DNA of 64,000 nt from CANJBX01 sp035556735 (lineage in GTDB: Bacteria; Pseudomonadota; Alphaproteobacteria; Rhizobiales; Xanthobacteraceae), in assembly GCA_035556735.1 (NCBI GenBank), contig DATMFF010000013.1, positions 682,001 to 746,000 on the forward strand. Direction: 5' to 3'. The notes under the pieces were generated by a model. It had not been told where the DNA came from, ran no database searches, and was given only the letters and a program-made list of their open reading frames with translations. Of the stretch, positions 40,913 through 50,505 are shown in pieces. Each line of letters begins with the position of its first letter. Position 1 is the first letter of the stretch. The position numbers and the translations under genes were made by a program.

Positions 40913-42382
40913 TCACTCGCTGCTCACGTCCGCGCCATTCGCGGGTTGGAGGCTGGCCGCCACCTTGCGGAAGCGCTCAAGCGCCGCCTCCAGACTCTCG
41001 ACGATCTCGGCGGCGATCTCGTCCGGCGGCGGCAGCAGGTCGGGGTCGTCCAGGCTGTCGTCCTTGAGCCAGAAGATGTCGAGGTTGACCTTGTCCCGTT
41101 TCACGAGCGCGTCGTAATCGAAGCGCCGGAAACGCTCGCTCTCCACGCGCTTGCCGCGATCGCCCGCCGCGTAGGCGGCCACGAAATCGTCGAGGTCCGC
41201 CCGCTTGAGCGGCCGCTCCTTCAAGGTGAAGCTCTTGTTGGTCCGGAAGTCGTAAATCCAGAGGTCGCGGGTCCACGGCGTTTCCGAGGCCGGCTTGCGG
41301 TCGAAGAACAGCACGTTGGCCTTGACGCCCTGCTTGTAGAAGATGCCCGTGGGCAGGCGCAGCAGCGTGTGGAAGTCGTAGTTGTCGAGCAGCCGCTTGC
41401 GGATCTCCGCGCCCCCGCCCTCGAACAGCACGTTGTCGGGCAGCACCACCGCCGCGCGCCCGTTCTCGCCCAGTACGGACATGATGTGCTGCAGGAAGTT
41501 GAGCTGCTTGTTGCTCGTCGTCTTGATGAAGTCCGGGCGGTTGTATTCCTCGCGCTCGGACTCGATATCGCCGTCCTCGCCGATGATCTTGTAGCCCTGC
41601 TTGCGCCCGAACGGCGGATTGGTCAGCACCATGTCGTAGCGCGCCGCGCCGAGCGAATTGAGCGCATCGCCGCGCTCGATCGGGCTTTCGGCCGTCGCCG
41701 CGCCGTGCAGATAGAGGTTCATCGCGCACAGGCGCACGACGTCGGCGACGATATCGACGCCCGACAGCCTGGCGCGCATGCGGGCCTGGACGCGCAGGTC
41801 TCGCGCATCGGGACTATGCTTGATGTGGTCCCAGGCGGAGAGCAGGAACCCGCCCGTCCCGCAGGCGGGGTCGTGGATCGACTGGCCGGGCCGCGGGTCC
41901 ATGACGGCGACGATGGCGTCGATCAGCGGGCGCGGCGTGAAGTATTGCCCGGCCCCGCTTTTGACCTCGGCCGCGTTGCGTTCCAGTAGCCCTTCGTAGA
42001 TCGCGCCCTTGGTATCGACGGAGAGCCCCATCCATTTCTCGCCGTCGATCAAGGTAACCAGCCGGCGCAGCTTGGACGGGTCCTCGATCTCGTTCTTGGC
42101 CTTGAGGAAGACCGCGCCGATCAGGCCGTCCTCCCTGGACAGCTTTTCGAGCACCTTGCCGTAGGCGTCGGCGAGCGCCTGCCCCTGCAGGTCCTTGATG
42201 GCGCTCCAGCGGCAATCCTCCGGCAGCATCGAGGGCTCGCCGATCAGGTCGGTGCGTTCGTCGTCCATCTTGAGGAACAGCAGGAACGAAATCTGCGAGA
42301 TATAGGCGCCGTAATGCACGCCCTCGTTCTTGAGGACCGTCGCGTAGTTCCAGACCTTCTGGATGAGAGTCGTTTCGTTCAT
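40913..42382 (-). CDS. hsdM: Type I restriction-modification DNA methyltransferase subunit HsdM
   Basis: A 489-residue N6-adenine methyltransferase that modifies host DNA and forms the core M2S1 with HsdS. After an N-terminal helical domain (about 1-140) come motif I DPACGTGGF (171-179) for S-adenosylmethionine and motif IV NPPF (255-258). The start overlaps the hsdS stop as ATGA, so the subunits are translationally coupled. It is last in the hsdR-hsdS-hsdM order. The target sequence cannot be predicted. Confidence 0.96.
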   Translation of the reverse strand: MNETTLIQKVWNYATVLKNEGVHYGAYISQISFLLFLKMDDERTDLIGEPSMLPEDCRWSAIKDLQGQALADAYGKVLEKLSREDGLIGAVFLKAKNEIEDPSKLRRLVTLIDGEKWMGLSVDTKGAIYEGLLERNAAEVKSGAGQYFTPRPLIDAIVAVMDPRPGQSIHDPACGTGGFLLSAWDHIKHSPDARDLRVQARMRARLSGVDIVADVVRLCAMNLYLHGAATAESPIERGDALNSLGAARYDMVLTNPPFGRKQGYKIIGEDGDIESEREEYNRPDFIKTTSNKQLNFLQHIMSVLGENGRAAVVLPDNVLFEGGGAEIRKRLLDNYDFHTLLRLPTGIFYKQGVKANVLFFDRKPASETPWTRDLWIYDFRTNKSFTLKERPLKRADLDDFVAAYAAGDRGKRVESERFRRFDYDALVKRDKVNLDIFWLKDDSLDDPDLLPPPDEIAAEIVESLEAALERFRKVAASLQPANGADVSSE

Positions 42383-43959
42383 GCTTCCGTTCCAACAGCC
42401 ACATCGCGCGGGCGTTTCACGCGGCGGGGCGTCGCCTTTTGTTTGGGCGCAGCGTTGTCGAGCCGAGTAAGCATGAGTTCGGCCGGTTCGTCGTCTGGGT
42501 CCTGTTCAACTAAACGACCTTCGAACGCGGCCTTGAGTATCGATTGACGAAGCGCTGCGGATGTTTTCTCGCCATTATCGATAGAAATCGATCCATCAAA
42601 TCCCTGTTCCTGGTTGAACCCAAGCAAGCGCAACGCATGATCGATCTCAGAACGCGGCGGGAGAGGAATTGCAATTCTTAGGAGGTTCTCCTGCGAGATG
42701 TTACGCATAGAAAGCTGGTTTCCTGAGGCGTAACTTTCAATCTGGTGCCGTCCGAACGGCGACTTGAGACAAACCTCCACCCATTGTTGCAAGCCAGAGA
42801 AAAAATGAAGGCGGAGGACTTTGTCGCTCAAGACAAGCCGCTTGGTGCAGGCTTTAACGATCACAGGAGCCCCGACAAGTTCCAACGTATTGGCACGTGA
42901 AATGAGAAAATCGCCCGGCCTGATTATGTTGCGCTCGTCGATCACCGCATCTGAGGCAAGTGTTTTGCTTTCCTCTTCGTCGAACTCCCCCCAAGTCACG
43001 GCACTAATTTTCACAATCCCAGTCTCTCCGTCGCGAGGAGGGCGTCCATCGGCCTTTACGTTTAGACCCGCATCGATTTTGGCGAGTATCTGGCCAAGCT
43101 GAATCCATTGCCATCGCTCTGGAATTTCTGGAAAGCGAATATCATCGCGCGGGGGGCCAAACTTAAATCGCCTCGCTTCCCCTTTTTTTATCGCCAACTC
43201 GTTCGCGGACCGTACACTTTCAACCATTTGCGCCGCGGTGTCATTCGGCTTGTTGTGCTCGCGCCACTCGCGCGTCAGCTCGCCCGTGACGGCGGCCTTG
43301 AGCAGCGCGCGGCGCCACGTCGCAAGATCATTGCGGGCGCGGGCCAACGCGGTTTCGCCGTCGGCGATCTCGGTGAACAGTTCGTCGATCCGCGCCACGA
43401 TGCGACGTTGTTCAGCCAGCGGAGGGACCGGGAACAGCAATTCCGACATTACGTTGCCCGAAATCTCCTTGAAGGTTGTTCCACTCGCGTTATCGATGAA
43501 ATACTTTCGATTGAAAATCACGTAGTAACGAAAGAATTCGGGACACATCTCCATCTTAAACACGAAGCTCTTAAAGCCCTGGTTGGTACATACCTCATTC
43601 GCCGCAACAACTGTATATCCCACAGGCGCTCGCGAGGAGATAAGCAGCGTTCCTTTTGGCATTATTCGTGCCGAACTGTTTTGAAACCCCTTGTTGGAGA
43701 GTGATCGCGCTCCGCGAGAGATATACGTGTCGGCATATTTGGATAAATCGGCCGGCGTAATCCAAGGAATCCCGTGGGATTCGAAATTTGTCTCATCAAT
43801 CGCGTTCGACGGCGTTCCCCCGCCAACAATGTGGGCAAATTCCTTAGCACGTGCCCAGATCCATCCTCTTGGCAACTCCCACAAACCCTCTGGTCGTATT
43901 TCGGCTGGCATATTCTCACATACAGTTCGGCGACCAACAGACGAGAGGCTGCCATCCAT
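42379..43959 (-). CDS. hsdS: Type I restriction-modification specificity subunit HsdS
   Basis: A 526-residue DNA-recognition subunit with two target-recognition domains (about residues 20-190 and 250-430) each followed by a long helical spacer (LAEQRRIVARIDEL... near 200-225; the second at the C-terminus is less regular). Both TRDs are markedly AT-richer than the flanking genes, as usual for horizontally reassorted specificity genes. The ATG at 43959 directly abuts the hsdR TGA, so it was chosen, but ATG 43911 (MPAEIRPEG) is also plausible. It recognises a bipartite site of unknown sequence. Confidence 0.93.
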   Translation of the reverse strand: MDGSLSSVGRRTVCENMPAEIRPEGLWELPRGWIWARAKEFAHIVGGGTPSNAIDETNFESHGIPWITPADLSKYADTYISRGARSLSNKGFQNSSARIMPKGTLLISSRAPVGYTVVAANEVCTNQGFKSFVFKMEMCPEFFRYYVIFNRKYFIDNASGTTFKEISGNVMSELLFPVPPLAEQRRIVARIDELFTEIADGETALARARNDLATWRRALLKAAVTGELTREWREHNKPNDTAAQMVESVRSANELAIKKGEARRFKFGPPRDDIRFPEIPERWQWIQLGQILAKIDAGLNVKADGRPPRDGETGIVKISAVTWGEFDEEESKTLASDAVIDERNIIRPGDFLISRANTLELVGAPVIVKACTKRLVLSDKVLRLHFFSGLQQWVEVCLKSPFGRHQIESYASGNQLSMRNISQENLLRIAIPLPPRSEIDHALRLLGFNQEQGFDGSISIDNGEKTSAALRQSILKAAFEGRLVEQDPDDEPAELMLTRLDNAAPKQKATPRRVKRPRDVAVGTEA

Positions 43960-46701
43960 TCACGCGATCAGCGCGTCGGACAGGTCGTCCAGAATGTCGT
44001 TGAGCCGCGCACCGAAGAGCGTCCGCGCGCGAACGAGGCCCCCCTTGTCGCCGAAAGCATGCACCTCCTGCAAGTCCCTCGTGGTGATCTCGGCGTTGAC
44101 CGCCAGATGGTCGCGGACGGCGGTGAGCCACGCCAACTGCTCGTCGGTATAGATCCGCCCGGCCCGCTGCTCGCGGCCGAGCCACAGGTTGAACTTGCCG
44201 GCGATCTTCGAGGGCAGCGGCTCCAGCGCATCGTCGAGACCGATCGCATAGCGCACCAGCATCACGATGTCGGTGAGGATGCGCGTGGGATTGCCGCGCA
44301 CGCGCGCGTCGTCCAGGCGCTTGTAGGCGCGCCAGATGTTGACGGGCTCCAGCAGCCAGGGCGGGCGGCGCATCGCCTCCCGCAGTTCCTCCAGCCCGTC
44401 GTAGGTGAGGCGGCGGGCCACGTAGGGCCGGCTGTAGAGCACCTGCAGCGCGACGATGGTGTCCTTGTTGGTCTCCAGAAACGCCTTGAAGCGATCGACC
44501 GTCGTCTGAGCCTGCGCCGCGTCGTAGCCGGACGAGACGACTTCATCCGTCGAGATCGTATCGATCTTCACGTCGGCCGCCGCCTTGGCCTGCTTCAATG
44601 CGTTGCGGAACGGGGGTGCATCGAAGGGCTTGCAGGCCTCCTCCTGCAGTGCGGTGGCGATCGCCCCGCGCTGCGCGTCCGACGCATCGGCACCGTGCGT
44701 CTCCCGTGTCCGTATCTCCAGCGTATCCGGATCGATGGCATCGACCAGCGCGTTGGCGAGGTCGGCCAGCGTCCTGCCGTTCACGAGCTTGGCGAGGCCG
44801 GCCCGCGTCTCGGGGTCGAGGCGACGGTCGAGCGCGGCGAGGCGCGCCGCAAGCGTGGACAGCGTGTCCTCGCGCCGGTCGCCCGCCGCGATCTGGTCCA
44901 GCAGCTTGTCGAAGGCGATGGTGCGGTCGCGATCGAGCGGCGGGGAGATGCTTTTCTTGCTTTCGGTGACGCCGACCGCGTCGATGAGGACGAAGCGCGT
45001 CTTGGCCTCCGCGTCCGGGGTGACGGCGCGAAGGTCGGTGCGGTCGATGGAGCGGACGCCCCGCCCCTTCATCTGCTCGAAGTAAAGCTCGGACTTCACG
45101 TCGCGCAGGAAGATCAGCACCTCGATCGGCTTCACGTCGGTCCCGGTGGCGATCATGTCCACCGTGACGGCGATGCGCGGATTGAAGTCGTTGCGGAACT
45201 CCTTGATGAGCTGCTCCGGGTCCGCGCCGTCGATGCGATAGGTGATCTTCTTGGCGAAGTCGTTGCCGCGGCCGAACACCTCGCGCGCGATGTGGACGAT
45301 CTCCTCGGCGTGGTGGTCGTCCTTGGCGAAGATCAGCGTCTTGGGCACGTGCTGGCGGCCGGGGAACAGTTCCGTGGACAGCGTGTCGCGATAGGTTTCG
45401 AGGATGGTGCGGATCTGGTTGGGCGTGACGACCGAACGATCGAGGTCGCGCTTGCCGTAGACGAGGTCGGCGTCCAGGGTCTGGTAGCGCTCGGCGCGGG
45501 TCTTCTTGTCGCGCACCGGAATGGTGTAGCCGCGCTGCACGGTCGAGCCGCCCTCGCCGATGCGGGTGCGGATACGATAGACCTCGTAGCCGACGTTGAC
45601 CCCATCCACCACCGAACGCTCGTAGGGATATTCGGCGACGAGGTTGCGATTGAAGAAGCCGAGCGTGTGCGCCGACGGCGTCGCCGTCAGCCCGACGATC
45701 GTGGCGTCGAAATATTCTAGCACCTGCCGCCACGTGCCGTAGATCGACCTGTGGCACTCGTCGGTGACGATGAGGTCGAAGGTCTCGATGGGAATGGCGG
45801 GATTGTAGGCGACGAGCTTGGGCGCGTCGTCGTCGCCCTCGAACCGGGAAACGTCTTCGTCCTCCTCGGCGAGGTCCTTGCCAGTCAGCACGGAATAGAC
45901 GCGCTGGATGGTCGAAATCACGATCGCCGAACTGGTGTCGAGGCCGGCGGGTCCGAGCTTCTGCACGCCGTAAAGCTCGGGGAACAGGCGGCCGGTGCCG
46001 GGCGGGCGATAGGCGGCATATTCGGTGGCAGTCTGGTTGCCGAGGTTGCGGCGATCGACCAGAAACAGAACGCGCCGCATGCCGGCATGGGCCAGCACGC
46101 GATAGGACGCGGTGCAGGCGGTGAAGGTCTTGCCCGCCCCCATGGTCATCTGCACCAGGGCGCGCGGGTCGTCGCGCGCGAGCGAGCGTTCGAGGCCCTC
46201 GATCGCCTCGACCTGGCACTGGCGCAGGCCGTCGGTGATGAGCGGCGGCATGCGGCGCAGGCGCGCCCGCAACGTGTCGTGTTCCCCCAGCCACCGCAGC
46301 AACGTCTCGGGGCGATGGAAGGTGAAGACGCGGCGCGAGCGCGGCTCGGGATCAGCGAGATCGCGAAACAGGGTCTCGGTGTCCGAGGCGACGTATTCGA
46401 AACGGCGCTGCCGCGGATCGACGCCCAGGAACTCGGGAGCGCCGGCGATGTAGCGGGCGGCCTGATCGGAGAAGCCGCTCAGGGTCGTCCCGGCCGGCTT
46501 GGCCTCGATGACGCCGCAGAAGCGGCGATCGACGAACAACGCGTAGTCCACCGGCCCTGAAGCCGTGGCGAACTCGCGCACGGCGACGCCCGGCCCGGCG
46601 GACAGGTCCATGTCGTCGCGGGATTGGACAAGCCACCCGCAGACGGCAAGCCGCGCGTCGATCTCCGACCGCGCCTTATCCTCAGGGTGGAATGCCCGCA
46701 T
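43960..46701 (-). CDS. hsdR: Type I restriction endonuclease subunit HsdR
   Basis: A 913-residue motor and nuclease subunit that translocates and cuts unmodified DNA. The N-terminal nuclease has the PD-(D/E)xK site as Asp52 (VDYAL), Glu66 and Lys68 (EAK). The SF2 helicase has Walker A MTMGAGKT (about 185-192), a DECH box (VTDECHRS) and TATPSAHT, followed by the helicase C domain with TGTDVKP and GRGVRS. The C-terminal helical domain binds HsdM/HsdS. ATG 46701 gives a natural start (MRAFHPEDKARSEI); the frame is open 15 codons further up. It is the first gene of the operon. Confidence 0.94.
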   Translation of the reverse strand: MRAFHPEDKARSEIDARLAVCGWLVQSRDDMDLSAGPGVAVREFATASGPVDYALFVDRRFCGVIEAKPAGTTLSGFSDQAARYIAGAPEFLGVDPRQRRFEYVASDTETLFRDLADPEPRSRRVFTFHRPETLLRWLGEHDTLRARLRRMPPLITDGLRQCQVEAIEGLERSLARDDPRALVQMTMGAGKTFTACTASYRVLAHAGMRRVLFLVDRRNLGNQTATEYAAYRPPGTGRLFPELYGVQKLGPAGLDTSSAIVISTIQRVYSVLTGKDLAEEDEDVSRFEGDDDAPKLVAYNPAIPIETFDLIVTDECHRSIYGTWRQVLEYFDATIVGLTATPSAHTLGFFNRNLVAEYPYERSVVDGVNVGYEVYRIRTRIGEGGSTVQRGYTIPVRDKKTRAERYQTLDADLVYGKRDLDRSVVTPNQIRTILETYRDTLSTELFPGRQHVPKTLIFAKDDHHAEEIVHIAREVFGRGNDFAKKITYRIDGADPEQLIKEFRNDFNPRIAVTVDMIATGTDVKPIEVLIFLRDVKSELYFEQMKGRGVRSIDRTDLRAVTPDAEAKTRFVLIDAVGVTESKKSISPPLDRDRTIAFDKLLDQIAAGDRREDTLSTLAARLAALDRRLDPETRAGLAKLVNGRTLADLANALVDAIDPDTLEIRTRETHGADASDAQRGAIATALQEEACKPFDAPPFRNALKQAKAAADVKIDTISTDEVVSSGYDAAQAQTTVDRFKAFLETNKDTIVALQVLYSRPYVARRLTYDGLEELREAMRRPPWLLEPVNIWRAYKRLDDARVRGNPTRILTDIVMLVRYAIGLDDALEPLPSKIAGKFNLWLGREQRAGRIYTDEQLAWLTAVRDHLAVNAEITTRDLQEVHAFGDKGGLVRARTLFGARLNDILDDLSDALIA

Positions 46702-46802
46702 GCCCCGTGTTGTTTCCCGACCCTCAACACGTAATTGTAGGGGCAAGAATATTCGTGCCGCAACAGCGGTTTATATCGCGATCGTCAGGCGCGATCGGCT
46801 TT

Positions 46803-46852
46803 GGCGCCCCCTCCCTGTCCCTCCCCCGCAAGCGGGAGAGGGAACGATGGGG
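46803..46852. repeat. Dispersed repeat, copy 1
   Basis: The sequence GGCGCCCCCTCCCTGTCCCT, then a CCCGCAAGCGGG hairpin and GAGGGAACGATGGGGC, recurs with few changes at 47535-47582. Both flank the YcgN-like gene. This resembles a common intergenic repeat of alphaproteobacteria. Confidence 0.75.
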
Positions 46853-46924
46853 CGATGCCGCAGCAAGCCGCTCATATTTGCGAAGCCCCTATTGCGCGAA
46901 AGCCTTGCGATTCCCCGGCGCGGC

Positions 46925-47446
46925 CTACCCCCGCCGCCGCTTTGCTGCCGCCGTCTTGGGCACTTCCATCGGCCAGTCGCAGAGGTGGTCCTCGAGCTGA
47001 TCATCCGGCACGTCATCCTCGCTGGCGGAGACGCGGCCGCGCACCGACACGCCGGCGGCGTGCACGGTGTCGGGATCGCCCGACACCAGCGGGTGCCACC
47101 AATAGAGGTCCTTGCCTTCCGCCACGAGGCGATAGCCGCAGGTCGGCGGCAGCCACGGCGTCTCCGGCACGTTCTGCGGCGTGAGCTGCAGGCAGTCCTC
47201 CACCCACGTCTGGCGGTTGGGATAGTCCTTGCAGCGGCAGCTTTCCGCGTCGAACAGCCGGCACACTACGCTCGTGTAGTAGATGCGGCCGGTGTCCTCC
47301 TCCTCGAGCTTGTTGAGGCAGCAGCGCCCGCACCCGTCGCACAGGCTCTCCCACTCGGCCGCGCTCATCTGCGCGAGCGACTTGCGCCGCCAGAACGGCT
47401 CGTCGGGCAAAGGTTGGCCGGGCTTGGTCGCGCGCATTTTGGTCAC
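46925..47446 (-). CDS. YcgN/YkgJ-type cysteine-cluster protein (UPF0260)
   Basis: A 173-residue cytoplasmic protein of the UPF0260 family, with eight or more conserved cysteines: CDGCGRCCLNK near residues 36-46, VVCRLFDAESCRCKDYP near 61-77, and single cysteines near 85, 103 and 156. The pattern suggests a metal or Fe-S site. The function is unknown. It is a lone gene flanked by two copies of a dispersed repeat. Confidence 0.85.
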   Translation of the reverse strand: MTKMRATKPGQPLPDEPFWRRKSLAQMSAAEWESLCDGCGRCCLNKLEEEDTGRIYYTSVVCRLFDAESCRCKDYPNRQTWVEDCLQLTPQNVPETPWLPPTCGYRLVAEGKDLYWWHPLVSGDPDTVHAAGVSVRGRVSASEDDVPDDQLEDHLCDWPMEVPKTAAAKRRRG

Positions 47447-47534
47447 GGTCGGGAGAGTCCTTTCGAGGCAGTGAGTGGCACGGCGAGGATGGGGGAGTCC
47501 ACCATTCCGGGCGCCGCAAAGCCCAAGCGTCGCG

Positions 47535-47582
47535 GCGCCCCCTCCCTGTCCCTCCCTGCAAGCGGAGGAGGGAACGATGCGG
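47535..47582. repeat. Dispersed repeat, copy 2
   Basis: Nearly the same as 46803-46852: GGCGCCCCCTCCCTGTCCCT, a CTGCAAGCGGAG stem, and GGAGGGAACGATGCGGC. A third partial trace (AGCAGGGAACGATGGGC) occurs near 47629-47645. No gene is seen in the rest of the 575-base gap 47447-48021. Confidence 0.75.
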
Positions 47583-48021
47583 CACGGCCTCGCCCGCCGT
47601 CAGTGTGCGCACCACGCGCCCGCTCCAAGCAGGGAACGATGGGCGCGGCCTCATCCAGGCCGCCGGCTCCGCATTACGCTCATTCAAGCCCGCAGGTCCT
47701 CGCGCGCGGACGTAGAAACGGACAAGTGGCGGACCGGCATCGTGGCGGATGCGGCATGAGTCCTCGACGCCACGGCCACTGAAGCAGATGTGATGCGGCG
47801 GCGCGGCCTCGACCCGCTCTCAGGCACACACGATAACATATTGGCTGCCCTCGCCTTTTTGAGTCCCCGCAAGGGCCGCGCCTTGCCCGAATACCGCCTC
47901 GATTGGGGGATTTCCCTTTACGCTGACACGGTTATCTCGTTGGCCTGCCTCACCGCTTGAGCTATGAGGTGGGGCAAGCCGTACGGCGCCCGCGCGCGGC
48001 GGCTTTTTAGGACACACATTC

Positions 48022-50286
48022 TTGCGCGACCTCCTTCCCGGCAATCGTCCCAGTTGGCGGCGCTGGCTGCGCCGCTTCCTGCTCGACCTCGATGCGCGCA
48101 TCGACTTCGGGGTCTTCCGCAGCGGCGGCGCCGTGCGCGAGCTCTACGAGCGTTTCGCCGACTTCATGGACCGCTTCCACGTCGCCGGCTGGCGGCGCTG
48201 GGTCGTGGTGGAGCCGGTGTCGGAGATGGCGACGCTCGGCCTCGGCGGCTCCATCCTCATGCTGGCGCTCGCGATCCCCGCCTTCCAGGAGACGTCCGAC
48301 GAGGACTGGCTCAAGAAGACCGACATCGCCGTGGTCTTCCTCGACCGCTACGGCACCGAGATCGGCACCCGCGGCGTCAAGCAGAACGACGCGGTCCAGC
48401 TCGAGGAACTGCCCGACCACCTCATCAAGGCCGTGCTCGCGACCGAGGACCGCCGCTTCTACGACCATTTCGGCATCGACTTCGCGGGCACGTTCCGCGC
48501 GCTCATGACCAACGCCCGCGCCGGCGGCGTCGTGCAGGGCGGCTCCTCGCTCTCCCAGCAGCTCGCCAAGAACCTGTTCCTGTCGAACGAGCGCACCATC
48601 GAGCGCAAGATCAAGGAGGCGTTCCTCGCGCTCTGGCTCGAGAGCCGCCTGAGCAAGCACGACATCCTCAAGCTCTACCTCGACCGCGCCTACATGGGCG
48701 GCGGCACCTTCGGCGTGAACGCCGCCGCGATCTACTATTTCGGCAAGTCGGCCAAGGACGTGAACCTCGCCGAATCCGCCATGCTCGCCGGCCTGTTCAA
48801 GGCGCCGACGAAATTCGCGCCCCACATCAACCTGCCGGCGGCGCGCGCCCGCGCCAACGTCGTGCTCGACAACCTCGTCGAGGCCGGGTTCATGACGGAA
48901 GGCCAGGTGTTCGGCGCCCGCCGCAACCCGGCGACGCCAATCGACCGCCGCGACGAGAACGCGCCCAACTACTACCTCGACTACGCGTTCGAAGAGATGA
49001 AGAAGCTCGTCGCCTCGTTCCCCAAGCACATCACCGAGCGCACGTTCATCGCCCGCACCGCGCTCGACCAGAACCTGCAGCGCGCGGCCGACAACGCGGT
49101 CGAAGGCATGCTCAAGCAGTACGGCCGCGAATACAACGCCAAGCAGGGCGCGGCCGTGCTCGCCGATCTCGACGGCTCGGTGCGCGCCATGGTGGGCGGA
49201 CGCGACTACGGCCTGTCGCAGTTCAACCGCGCCACCGACGCGATGCGCCAGCCGGGGTCCTCGTTCAAGCCCTACGTCTACGCCACCGCGCTGATGAACG
49301 GCTTCAAGCCGACCTCGATCGTGGTCGACAGCCCGGTCTGCATCGGCAACTGGTGTCCGCAGAACTACGGCCGCTCGTTCTCCGGCTCGATGACACTGAC
49401 CACCGCGCTCACGCGCTCGATCAACGTCATCCCGGTCAAGCTGTCGATCGCGCTCGGCGGCGGCGCCGGCCCCAAGGCCGGCCGCCGCAAGATCGTCGAG
49501 ATGGCGCGCAAGTTCGGCATCCGCTCACCGCTGCCCGACACGCCCTCGCTGCCGATCGGCGCCGACGAGGTCAACGTGCTCGAACACACGGTCGCCTACG
49601 CCACCTTCCCCAACGGCGGCATGGCGGTGGCGCCGCACGCGATCCTCGACGTGCGATCCGCCAACGGGGACATCATCTGGCGCTTCGACCGCGACGGACC
49701 CAAGCCGCATCGCGCGATCACCCAGCAGGTCGCCTCCGACATGGCCATGATGATGAACAAAGTGGTCGAGGAAGGCACCGCGCGGCGCGCGCAGCTCAGC
49801 GGCGTCAAGGCCGCGGGCAAGACCGGCACCACCAACGCCTACCGCGATGCCTGGTTCGTCGGCTACACCGGCAATTACGTCTGCGGCGTCTGGTACGGGA
49901 ACGACGACTACGTGCCGCTCAACCGCATGACCGGCGGCTCGCTGCCGGCGATGACATGGCACCAGATCATGGCCTATGCCCACCAGGGCATCGAATTGAA
50001 GAACCTCATCGGCGTCGCGCCCAACCCCTCGACCACCGCCCCGGCCGACATCGTGGCCGAAGGCACCAGCAACGGGAACGAGAACCTGCCGCGCCCCGCC
50101 CTGCTCACCAGCCGCGGATCGCAGACGCTGGTGCGCATCGAGCAGCTGATGGAGCGCATCGCCGGCTCGATGGCGCCGGTCGCGAGCGAGCGCGGCAACG
50201 CCACCCCCGGCCCGCAGACCAGCGTTCCGGGAACGCCCGCCGACGCCGTCGCCTCGGCGGGGGCGCCGCCCGTGCGGGGGAACTAA
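48022..50286 (+). CDS. Penicillin-binding protein 1A family (bifunctional glycosyltransferase/transpeptidase)
   Basis: A 754-residue inner-membrane peptidoglycan polymerase. One transmembrane helix lies at about residues 72-92. The GT51 glycosyltransferase has catalytic Glu142 in ATEDRRFYDH, then GGSSLSQQLAKNL; the transpeptidase has Ser413-x-x-Lys416 (SSFK), Ser466-x-Asn468 (SIN) and Lys600-Thr-Gly-Thr. The C-terminal ~60 residues are Pro/Ala rich and probably disordered. The frame starts at TTG 48022; no ATG in frame lies nearby, so the start is uncertain by a few codons. The N-terminal ~70 residues before the membrane helix are longer than usual. The gene stands alone. Confidence 0.93.
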   Translation: MRDLLPGNRPSWRRWLRRFLLDLDARIDFGVFRSGGAVRELYERFADFMDRFHVAGWRRWVVVEPVSEMATLGLGGSILMLALAIPAFQETSDEDWLKKTDIAVVFLDRYGTEIGTRGVKQNDAVQLEELPDHLIKAVLATEDRRFYDHFGIDFAGTFRALMTNARAGGVVQGGSSLSQQLAKNLFLSNERTIERKIKEAFLALWLESRLSKHDILKLYLDRAYMGGGTFGVNAAAIYYFGKSAKDVNLAESAMLAGLFKAPTKFAPHINLPAARARANVVLDNLVEAGFMTEGQVFGARRNPATPIDRRDENAPNYYLDYAFEEMKKLVASFPKHITERTFIARTALDQNLQRAADNAVEGMLKQYGREYNAKQGAAVLADLDGSVRAMVGGRDYGLSQFNRATDAMRQPGSSFKPYVYATALMNGFKPTSIVVDSPVCIGNWCPQNYGRSFSGSMTLTTALTRSINVIPVKLSIALGGGAGPKAGRRKIVEMARKFGIRSPLPDTPSLPIGADEVNVLEHTVAYATFPNGGMAVAPHAILDVRSANGDIIWRFDRDGPKPHRAITQQVASDMAMMMNKVVEEGTARRAQLSGVKAAGKTGTTNAYRDAWFVGYTGNYVCGVWYGNDDYVPLNRMTGGSLPAMTWHQIMAYAHQGIELKNLIGVAPNPSTTAPADIVAEGTSNGNENLPRPALLTSRGSQTLVRIEQLMERIAGSMAPVASERGNATPGPQTSVPGTPADAVASAGAPPVRGN

Positions 50287-50324
50287 AGCAGGTGAAATCG
50301 GATGACGTCGTGGACTGTCAGCCT

Positions 50325-50425
50325 GTCATGCCCCGCGAAAGCGGGGCATCCAGTAACCACGGAAGCCGAGGCTTGATCGCCGATACTGCGGCGTACTGGA
50401 TCGCCCGCTTTCGCGGGCGATGACG
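50325..50425. repeat. 100-bp palindromic intergenic element
   Basis: Two hairpins, ATGCCCCGC-GAAA-GCGGGGCAT (50328-50349) and ATCGCCCGC-TTTC-GCGGGCGAT (50400-50421), form the ends of a larger imperfect palindrome whose outer arms share GTCAT...AAAGCGGG...ATCCAGTA. Such paired elements are dispersed in Rhizobiales genomes. The remaining bases of 50287-50505 hold no gene. Confidence 0.75.
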
Positions 50426-50505
50426 CCTGAGAACGGGGTGATCCGACCGAATGTCATCCGGCTCCTGGTTCCCTTGATTCCGAAGTCCGCGTCAGGGCGG
50501 TACAC

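Noticed and set aside
43774..45720. Long plus-strand open frame opposite hsdR/hsdS
   Set aside because: The minus strand encodes recognisable restriction subunits; the plus frame has no motif.
47945..47990. A stretch resembling a tRNA D-arm on the minus strand (TAGCTCAAGCGGT)
   Set aside because: No acceptor stem, anticodon arm or TTCGA loop can be found at the required distances.
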